Of a DNA stretch of 5,098 bases, positions 1-5,098 are shown one piece after another; the stretch's first letter is position 1; each line of letters starts with the position of its first letter. Below the pieces are notes generated by a model. It saw only the letters and a program-made list of their open reading frames with translations, made no database searches and was not told the origin of the DNA. Made by a program: the position numbers and the translations under genes. Source of the stretch: Marinilabiliales bacterium (GTDB lineage Bacteria; Bacteroidota; Bacteroidia; Bacteroidales; BM523); assembly GCA_002869425.1 (NCBI GenBank), contig PKSZ01000464.1:7309-12406 (forward strand). Direction: 5' to 3'.

Positions 1-84
1 AACATTTTAAGTGAAATGCCTCAAAATGAAGCCAATAAGGCTTTAGTCGATTTTGTAAATTACACAACGATCAGAAATAAGTAA
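1..84 (+). CDS. C-terminal end of an unidentified protein (5' truncated)
   Basis: An open frame enters from the left edge and ends at a TAA at 82-84, giving 27 residues that finish in ...FVNYTTIRNK. The tail is polar and probably helical (EMPQNEANKALVDF), with no membrane segment and no motif I recognise, so no function is proposed. It reads in the same direction as queD, whose start lies 38 bases beyond this stop, so the two could be co-transcribed. The main support for it being a real gene is the plausible amino-acid composition of the frame, its clean stop and the following short gap before a real gene. The length is too small for a firm call. Confidence 0.5.
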   Translation, partial: NILSEMPQNEANKALVDFVNYTTIRNK

Positions 85-88
85 ATTT

Positions 89-105
89 AGGGCCATTCCA
101 GCCCT
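89..105 (+). other. small GC-rich inverted repeat between upstream stop and queD
   Basis: AGGGC at 89-93 pairs with GCCCT at 101-105 around a seven-base loop (CATTCCA). It stands out because the surrounding sequence is strongly AT-rich, and it begins five bases after the upstream stop codon. The stem is only five base pairs and is followed by CCAATTG and not by a T-run, so it does not qualify as an intrinsic terminator. It might be a weak pause or mRNA-processing hairpin, or chance. Confidence 0.2.
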
Positions 106-122
106 CCAATTGAATAAAAACT

Positions 123-569
123 ATGGCTATTATAAGAGTGACCAAAGAATTTCATTTTGAATCTTCTCATGCCTTATGGAACTACAATGGCAAATGTAAA
201 AACCTTCATGGGCATTCCTACAAACTATTTGTAACCGTAAAGGGAAAAACCATCGAAGATAACAAGAATCCCAAAGATGGAATGGTAATTGATTTCGGTG
301 AATTAAAACAAATTGTAAATAAAAAAATAGTGGATATATACGATCATGCAGTAATCATCAATAAAAGTGCTGCGGGAGATCATATAGATGAAATACCTCA
401 GATGTTTCAGCGAATTATCAAAACAGACTATCAGCCAACCTGTGAAAATATGGTTGCACATTTTGCAAATATTATCATTGCAGAACTACCTGAAAATGTA
501 AAACTATACTCAGTAAGGCTCTTTGAAACGGCCAGCTCATATGCAGAATGGTACGCAGAAGAAAATTAA
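123..569 (+). CDS. queD: 6-carboxy-5,6,7,8-tetrahydropterin synthase (QueD/6-PTPS family)
   Basis: A 148-residue enzyme of the 6-pyruvoyl-tetrahydropterin synthase superfamily. In bacteria QueD converts 7,8-dihydroneopterin triphosphate to 6-carboxytetrahydropterin, the second step towards preQ0/queuosine, in the cytoplasm. Visible signatures are the zinc ligands H16 (SSHAL) and H29/H31 (NLHGHSY), the probable catalytic C25 four residues before H29, the conserved DGMVIDFGELK segment (52-62), the D74-H75 pair (YDHAVI), the substrate-binding PTCEN (105-109) and a late glutamate, E135, in LFETASSYAEW. The protein is longer than the roughly 120-residue E. coli enzyme, mostly through a segment around 80-104 between the DH and CEN motifs. 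ATG 123 is the first start after an in-frame TGA at 111-113. It has no clear Shine-Dalgarno, only an A-rich leader. The last 22 bases overlap the next gene. A 6-PTPS homologue with another pterin substrate is possible, but C25 within CxxxHGH favours QueD. No other queuosine gene is in view. Confidence 0.93.
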   Translation: MAIIRVTKEFHFESSHALWNYNGKCKNLHGHSYKLFVTVKGKTIEDNKNPKDGMVIDFGELKQIVNKKIVDIYDHAVIINKSAAGDHIDEIPQMFQRIIKTDYQPTCENMVAHFANIIIAELPENVKLYSVRLFETASSYAEWYAEEN

Positions 570-3019
570 TAGTGAAGCATAATCTAGCATATATACTAAT
601 ATTGTTGTGCTTTTTTACAACTCTCCAACTAAAAGCAGAAGAAAAGAATATTGTCATAGACAGCCTTCAGGAAAGACTGGATCAAGCAGATGATAACGAA
701 AAATTCGATATCAAAATTGAAATCGGTAACGAATACCTTAAGTTCAATCCTGAAAAGGCAAAAAAACTTGCAGCACAATATCTAGTGGATGCCAAAAAAT
801 CCAAGGACGATACCAAACTTTATAAAGCCTACATACTACACGGATCTGCACTTGAAAGCACAGGTAATTACCCAGAAGCAATAAAAGATTACGAAAATGC
901 CCTTTTTTATGCCACAAAAGAGCAAAATGAACAAGCCATGGGTAATTGTTATAACAACCTTGGTATTACAAATTTCCAAATAGGTGATTACCCAAAAAGT
1001 CTGCTATTATTTAAGAAGTCCTTGCGCTTGCTCGAAAATGTGCATGATACAACAACACTGGCAAATGTAATCAACAATATTGGAGCAATTTATTACCAGT
1101 GGTCTAATTACGACGAAGCATTAAAATATTATTTAAAAGGTCTAAAATATGACAGCTTAATGCAGGATACTTCAGGAATGGCTGGTTCATTTAGCAATAT
1201 TGGAATGGTTTATTTAAAAAAAGGAAGCTATGATATTGCGCTTGAATATTATTTTAAATCACTAAAAATTAATGAAAAATTGAACAACCTTTCCAAGATA
1301 GCCATCAATTATAATAACATTGGAATACTCTACGAAAATCAAGGTATGATGAGTATGGCAATTAAGTTTTACGAAAATTCTCTTGAAACAAGAAAAAAAA
1401 TTGGAGACAAAGCAGGCCTGGGTTCATCGTACGTCAATGTTGGTGGAGCATATGCGGAAATTGGCGAATACGAAAAAGGACTTGAGTATTCCAGAAAAGG
1501 CCTTTCAATATTTACATCAATTGGTCATGAAAGAGGTATCAACAATGCCTTAAACACTGTTGGTTACGTTCATAAACTTATGCACGAATACGACTCCGCT
1601 TTATACTACTTTAACAGAAGTTACAAACTGAATACAAAAGGGAAAGTAATATGGGGTCAAATATCTGATCTGTACAATATTGGTGAAGTTTATGTGGCAA
1701 AAAATAATCTTGACAAAGCAATCGCTTTTCAGGAAGAAGCATTAAAACTAGCTTATGAAACCCAATCGAAAGCAGAATTAACCTATGCCCTGGAAGTACT
1801 AAGCGAATCCTATTACATAAAAGGGAATTACAAAAAAGCATACGACTTACTAAGTAAATACTTCGTAGAAGCCGACTCACTCCTTTACCAGGACAACAAT
1901 GAAAAAATGCTGGAGCTACAGGCTATTTATGAAACAGAAAAAAAAGAACAGGAAATTGAATTACTCAACAAAGACAAAAAAATACAAGCACTTAGTCTGA
2001 ACAAACAAAAACAGGTAATTATCGTAATAATTGCCATTGCTTTTCTAATTATTATTCTTGCTTTTGTACTGTACAACAGGTATAGAATTAAAAAACAAGC
2101 GAATATCAGACTAGTGCAGAGAAATATTGAAATTGAACAACAAAAGGAAGAAATTGAAACACAACGCGACCAGATCCAGATACAGCGGGATACCATTGCA
2201 GAAAGTAACCATGCCATTAATGATAGCATCGTATATGCAAAACGAATTCAGCAGGCAATCCTACCTCCCTTCGATTATATAAATGAATTCCTGCAGGAAT
2301 ACATGATACTATTTATGCCCAGAGACATTGTTTCAGGCGATTTTTACTGGATGCTACACAAAAACAACAGAACGTATGTTGCCGCAGCCGATTGTACCGG
2401 ACATGGTGTACCAGGAGCATTCATGAGTATGCTGGGCGTTGCTTTCCTAAATGAAATAGTTGGAAAGTCCACGGAGCATCCATCCAGTTCAGAAGTACTA
2501 AATAGCCTTAGAAAACAAATCATTCGCTCCCTCCATCAAACAGGTAAAGATGGTGAATCTAAAGATGGAATGGATATTTCATTGTGTGTTATCAACCAAA
2601 ATACACACTTAGTTAATTTTTCAGGTGCAAACAACCCACTATACCTGATACGAAATGCAAAAAATAATAAGCTATCCAAAAAACCTATTCTGGAATCCAA
2701 CGATCTGTTAATGTATGAGTTTAAGGGTGATAAAATGCCAATAGGAATTCATTATTCTATCGAAATGAAGGATTTTTCAGAGGAAATAATACCATACACG
2801 CCTCAAGACAAAATATACCTTTTCTCTGATGGCTTTCCAGATCAATTCGGAGGAGAAGAAGGAAAAAAATATAAATATGGTAAGTTCAAGAAACTACTAT
2901 TCAAATACAGTGCACTTTCTATGAATGATCAAAAAAGTAAACTGGAAGCTGAATTTTATAACTGGAAAAAAGATTACGATCAAATTGATGATATTTTAAT
3001 AATCGGTATTCAGGTATAG
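548..3019 (+). CDS. TPR-repeat membrane protein with SpoIIE/RsbU-type PP2C serine phosphatase domain
   Basis: An 823-residue predicted sensor phosphatase. Residues 1-30 form a Sec-type signal or anchor (basic MVRRRK, hydrophobic AYILILLCFFTTL, then LKA-EE). Residues 57-450 hold about ten TPRs in perfect 40-residue register. A charged linker with TEKKEQEI (463-470) leads to one transmembrane helix (490-509), followed by basic NRYRIKK, which places the C-terminus in the cytoplasm. A Q/E/I-rich coiled coil (about 515-565) runs into INDSIVYAKRIQQAILPP (557-574) and the phosphatase domain (to 823). Metal-site acidic residues are present: D598 (SGDFYW), D615 (ADCTGHGVPGAFMS), D676 (DGMD), D761 (FSDGFPDQ) and D814/D815 (IDDILI), so it looks active. 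Characterised relatives dephosphorylate phosphoserine on anti-sigma-factor antagonists; the target here is unknown. ATG 548 is the first ATG after an in-frame TGA (524-526) and overlaps queD by 22 bases, suggesting translational coupling. GTG 572, just after the queD stop, is a possible alternative start that keeps the signal. The next gene encodes a sister sensor with a kinase output. Confidence 0.93.
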   Translation: MVRRRKLIVKHNLAYILILLCFFTTLQLKAEEKNIVIDSLQERLDQADDNEKFDIKIEIGNEYLKFNPEKAKKLAAQYLVDAKKSKDDTKLYKAYILHGSALESTGNYPEAIKDYENALFYATKEQNEQAMGNCYNNLGITNFQIGDYPKSLLLFKKSLRLLENVHDTTTLANVINNIGAIYYQWSNYDEALKYYLKGLKYDSLMQDTSGMAGSFSNIGMVYLKKGSYDIALEYYFKSLKINEKLNNLSKIAINYNNIGILYENQGMMSMAIKFYENSLETRKKIGDKAGLGSSYVNVGGAYAEIGEYEKGLEYSRKGLSIFTSIGHERGINNALNTVGYVHKLMHEYDSALYYFNRSYKLNTKGKVIWGQISDLYNIGEVYVAKNNLDKAIAFQEEALKLAYETQSKAELTYALEVLSESYYIKGNYKKAYDLLSKYFVEADSLLYQDNNEKMLELQAIYETEKKEQEIELLNKDKKIQALSLNKQKQVIIVIIAIAFLIIILAFVLYNRYRIKKQANIRLVQRNIEIEQQKEEIETQRDQIQIQRDTIAESNHAINDSIVYAKRIQQAILPPFDYINEFLQEYMILFMPRDIVSGDFYWMLHKNNRTYVAAADCTGHGVPGAFMSMLGVAFLNEIVGKSTEHPSSSEVLNSLRKQIIRSLHQTGKDGESKDGMDISLCVINQNTHLVNFSGANNPLYLIRNAKNNKLSKKPILESNDLLMYEFKGDKMPIGIHYSIEMKDFSEEIIPYTPQDKIYLFSDGFPDQFGGEEGKKYKYGKFKKLLFKYSALSMNDQKSKLEAEFYNWKKDYDQIDDILIIGIQV
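716..1897 (+). repeat. 120-base periodic coding repeat: ten TPR units
   Basis: This part of the phosphatase gene encodes consecutive tetratricopeptide repeats, each exactly 40 residues (120 bases) long with no insertion or deletion. The small residue that opens helix B (A/S/G in motifs such as GNYPEA, GDYPKS, SNYDEA, GSYDIA, GEYEKG, GNYKKA) falls at residues 71, 111, 151, 191, 231, 271, 311, 351, 391 and 431. At DNA level an AA(T/C)(A/G)TTGG-like segment recurs at 1075, 1195, 1315, 1435 and 1675, with variants at 955 and 1555. The copies are strongly diverged elsewhere, so this is an old protein repeat and not a recent DNA duplication. The array probably forms a periplasmic superhelix that binds a protein or peptide partner. 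Confidence 0.85.
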
Positions 3020-3120
3020 CTTATACATGTTCGTAATCAATTTAATAAAGCTATCTGCATTCCAATTATTTTAATTTTTAGTATCTTACAAATTAATATC
3101 AAAATTGTTCTTCTCTGAAC
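3020..3120. other. 101-base AT-rich intergenic gap between the two sensor genes
   Basis: This is the only clear break in the run of genes. ATAGCTT (3016-3022, spanning the phosphatase stop) could pair with AAGCTAT (3048-3054) across a 25-base loop, with T-rich sequence from about 3064 to 3080. The stem is short and AT-rich, so a terminator is doubtful. TATCTTAC at 3082-3089 matches only the first part of the Bacteroidota -7 promoter consensus TAnnTTTG, and I see no convincing -33 element at the right distance. The bases before ATG 3121 (TTCTCTGAAC) show no Shine-Dalgarno. The gap is long enough to hold a separate promoter for the kinase gene, but none can be shown from sequence alone. Confidence 0.35.
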
Positions 3121-5098
3121 ATGAAATTTTTAACGAAAATAATTGTCTGTTGCCTGCTTATTCTCTTTTTTACGAATAAAAAAGTGTATTCTCAAAATTG
3201 TATAAAATGCGACAGTCTTACATCTCTTATTGCTTCAGGAAAAACAGATACCATTAAGGTTAACAATCTCAACAAACTAACCAGAGAACTTATACAAAAC
3301 GACTCGGATAGTGCATTAAACTGCGCAATCAAAAGCCTGCAAATTGCCGAAGAATTAAAGTACGAACCTGGAAAAGCACTGGCCAGTAAGAACATTGCCA
3401 TGCTTCATCATTACAAAGGAAAATTCACCGAAGCTAAGAAATATTACTTTCAGGCAATTGATGCATACGATAAATCAAATGATCTTAAGGGAAAGGGCAT
3501 TTGCTACAATAATCTTGGAAGTGTATATACTTATGAAGGCAATTATCCGGATGCAATAGATTATTACCAAAAATCACTCAAAATTGATGAGCAATTTAAA
3601 GATACGAATGGTATTGCATTGAGCTACATGAATATCGGACTTGTTCATGATGAACAAAAAAACTACCCCAAAGCCATTGAATACTACAATGAAGCATCCT
3701 CCCTTTTCAAAATATTAACCAAACGATATCCCGAAGATTACAGTTCAATGTATGGATTAGCAGGTTGCTATAACAACAAAGGATTAATTTACGAAACCCT
3801 TAATAACCTTGACAGTGCCTTATTAAGCTATGAAAACGCATTACTCATTATGGAAACCCTTGATAATCAAAAAGGAATGAGTATTTGCTACAACAATATG
3901 GGAAATATTTATACCCAAAAAGAAAATTACACACATGCCATTGAGTTGTATTCAAAAGCACTTGAAATAAAAGAAAAAATTAGTGATAAAGAGGGTATGA
4001 TTTCGGCTTATACCAATATTGGTAATCTTTACCTGCAACTGGAAAATTATGAAAACGCCGAATTCTACCTGAAAAATGCCACTAAAATGGCAAAAGAACT
4101 GGGAGCTCTGCCCAGATTATCTGCCTCACTAAACGGACTGGTTAACTATTATGAAAGCCTGAATAATTATAAAGAAGCTTTTATATACCAAAAAGAACTG
4201 AACAATGTTAATGATAGCCTATTCAACATTGAAAAAAACGAACACATTACAGAAATTGAGACAAAATATCAAACCGAAAAAAAGGAACAGGAAATTGCCA
4301 TTCTCAATAAAGACAAGCAACTGCAAGAGGTAGAAAACAAAAAGCAACGGTATATTATCTACACTTTTCTTCTTGGATTTTTTATCATTATTGTATTTGT
4401 GGTACTTCTGCTTAGAATGTACCGGCAAAAACGAATTGCTAATAATGAGCTGAAAAGTACACTCAAAAAATTAGAAGAAACACAGGAACAATTGGTCGAA
4501 TCTGAAAAAATGGCCTCATTGGGTAACCTTGTAGCTGGTGTCGCACATGAAATTAATACACCCGTTGGTATTGGAATAACAGCCTCATCAAGCCTTAAAG
4601 ATGAGATTAAAAATTTTGCTCAGAATTTCAAAAGCGGACAAATGACAAAAAAAGATCTGGTAGAATTTCTTCAGAACACATACGATACTACGAGCTTAAT
4701 TCTTAAAAACCTTGAGCGTACAGGTGAACTTGTTAGAACCTTCAAGCAAGTCAGCATCGATCAAACAATAGAAGAAAAAAGGAACTTCAATCTGGTTGAA
4801 TATACAAAAGATGTAATATCCAGCTTAAAACCAGAAATCAACAAAAACAATGTAAATATTCAGGTTGAAACCCCTGAAGAATATGAAATATGTTCATATC
4901 CGGGTGCATTTGCACAAATCTATACCAATTTAATACTAAACAGTATTACGCATGGTTTTTCAAAAGATCAAAACAAAGAAATTATCATTCAATTTTCAAA
5001 AACTGAAAACCACTTATCTATCCTTTATAGTGATAACGGCAAAGGAATTTCAAAAGAAATCCAAAGTAAAATTTTCGACCCATTTTTTACTACCAATA
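3121..5098 (+). CDS. TPR-repeat sensor histidine kinase (3' truncated by window edge)
   Basis: An open frame of 659 codons with no stop before the right edge. Residues 1-25 are a Sec signal (MKFLTK, then IIVCCLLILFF, then VYSQ). Next come a CIKC motif (27-30), about eight TPRs (50-370), a linker TEKKEQEIAILNKDK (385-399), one transmembrane helix (411-431) and basic RMYRQKR, giving a periplasmic TPR array and cytoplasmic kinase. A coiled coil (about 438-462) enters the HisKA-type domain SEKMASLGNLVAGVAHEINT, with H476 the predicted phospho-acceptor and P481 following. The HATPase_c domain shows an N-box (N603, N607 in NLILNS), a G1 box DNGKGI (638-643) and an F-box IFDPFFTT (651-658). The glycine-rich G2 box should follow just outside the window. 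It presumably autophosphorylates and passes phosphate to a response regulator that is not in view; a fused receiver domain beyond the edge cannot be excluded. ATG 3121 is the first start after an in-frame TAA at 3094-3096. Confidence 0.94.
   Translation, partial: MKFLTKIIVCCLLILFFTNKKVYSQNCIKCDSLTSLIASGKTDTIKVNNLNKLTRELIQNDSDSALNCAIKSLQIAEELKYEPGKALASKNIAMLHHYKGKFTEAKKYYFQAIDAYDKSNDLKGKGICYNNLGSVYTYEGNYPDAIDYYQKSLKIDEQFKDTNGIALSYMNIGLVHDEQKNYPKAIEYYNEASSLFKILTKRYPEDYSSMYGLAGCYNNKGLIYETLNNLDSALLSYENALLIMETLDNQKGMSICYNNMGNIYTQKENYTHAIELYSKALEIKEKISDKEGMISAYTNIGNLYLQLENYENAEFYLKNATKMAKELGALPRLSASLNGLVNYYESLNNYKEAFIYQKELNNVNDSLFNIEKNEHITEIETKYQTEKKEQEIAILNKDKQLQEVENKKQRYIIYTFLLGFFIIIVFVVLLLRMYRQKRIANNELKSTLKKLEETQEQLVESEKMASLGNLVAGVAHEINTPVGIGITASSSLKDEIKNFAQNFKSGQMTKKDLVEFLQNTYDTTSLILKNLERTGELVRTFKQVSIDQTIEEKRNFNLVEYTKDVISSLKPEINKNNVNIQVETPEEYEICSYPGAFAQIYTNLILNSITHGFSKDQNKEIIIQFSKTENHLSILYSDNGKGISKEIQSKIFDPFFTTN
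3268..4230 (+). repeat. TPR array of the histidine kinase: eight units, one with an eight-residue insertion
   Basis: The kinase's TPR units share the 40-residue spacing of the phosphatase array. The helix-B alanine falls at residues 65, 105, 145, 185, 233, 273, 313 and 353 (for example GNYPDA, KNYPKA, ENYTHA, ENYENA, NNYKEA). All gaps are 40 except 185 to 233, which is 48 because of an extra segment near KRYPEDY (201-207). Helix A carries a repeated CYNN at 128, 216 and 256, in equivalent positions, and the same motif appears once in the phosphatase array (134). The copies are diverged at DNA level. Confidence 0.82.

Noticed and set aside
85..122. preQ1 or other riboswitch ahead of queD
   Set aside because: Only 38 bases separate the upstream stop from queD, and the single five-pair stem does not resemble a preQ1 aptamer with its A-rich tail pseudoknot.
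475..657. 60-codon minus-strand ORF across the queD/phosphatase junction
   Set aside because: It lies opposite two well-supported genes, has no recognisable motif, and its hydrophobic stretches mirror the reverse complement of the signal-peptide coding region.
1611..1880. 89-codon minus-strand ORF within the TPR array
   Set aside because: It is the reverse complement of repeat-coding sequence; its L/R/C-rich composition is typical of an antisense shadow.
716..1897. 120-base periodicity considered as a DNA tandem repeat or array element
   Set aside because: The period follows codon frame and TPR structure, with copies too diverged at DNA level for recent tandem duplication, and there are no conserved direct repeats with unique spacers as in CRISPR.
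1927..2229. 100-codon minus-strand ORF with apparent membrane segments
   Set aside because: It lies opposite the linker, membrane helix and coiled coil of the phosphatase. Lys/Gln/Ile-rich codons read backwards give Phe/Leu/Ser/Cys-rich, falsely membrane-like protein.
3016..3080. Possible intrinsic terminator after the phosphatase gene
   Set aside because: The only stem found is seven mostly A/T pairs with a 25-base loop, it overlaps the stop codon, and the T-rich stretch is interrupted and about ten bases away from the stem.
3192..3401. 69-codon minus-strand ORF near the start of the kinase gene
   Set aside because: It is fully inside the kinase frame, whose TPR sequence is unmistakable, and no independent evidence supports it.
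4219..4428. 69-codon minus-strand ORF opposite the kinase linker and membrane helix
   Set aside because: It is antisense to the TEKKEQEI linker and membrane helix; its Phe/Leu-rich tail is the complement of Lys/Asn/Glu-rich codons.

Overview
The window is AT-rich and every gene lies on the + strand. It most likely comes from a member of the Bacteroidota. This is inferred from three things: the genes lack clear Shine-Dalgarno sequences, the two large proteins have the architecture (signal peptide, long TPR array, one membrane helix, cytoplasmic output domain) that is very common in that phylum, and the codon use is A/T-biased. The genus cannot be named from the sequence alone.

Layout. Positions 1-84 hold the last 27 codons of an unidentified upstream gene. 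After a 38-base gap comes queD (123-569), a 6-pyruvoyl-tetrahydropterin synthase / 6-carboxytetrahydropterin synthase family enzyme with all its zinc and catalytic residues. Its 3' end overlaps by 22 bases the start of a large gene (548-3019). That gene encodes a TPR membrane protein with a C-terminal SpoIIE/RsbU-type PP2C serine/threonine phosphatase domain. A 101-base AT-rich gap follows, and then a second TPR membrane protein starts at 3121. It carries a histidine kinase core and runs off the right edge before its last ATP-binding motif (G2 box) and stop codon.

How the parts fit together. The two large genes look like one sensor design with two outputs. Each has an N-terminal Sec signal, TPRs in strict 40-residue register (ten in the phosphatase, eight in the kinase), a near-identical linker (TEKKEQEI..LNKDK) just before a single transmembrane helix, and a cytoplasmic coiled coil feeding the catalytic domain. 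The predicted topology puts the TPR arrays in the periplasm and the enzymes in the cytoplasm. The phosphatase presumably acts on a phosphoserine/threonine regulator (a partner-switch anti-sigma antagonist in characterised relatives) and the kinase on a response regulator. Neither partner is in the window. queD appears metabolically unrelated and may simply share a transcript with the phosphatase gene.

No tRNA, rRNA, CRISPR array, insertion sequence or convincing intrinsic terminator was seen. The most interesting element is the tandem phosphatase/kinase pair built on one sensor scaffold. Its parts are known families, so it is a notable arrangement and not a clearly new system.
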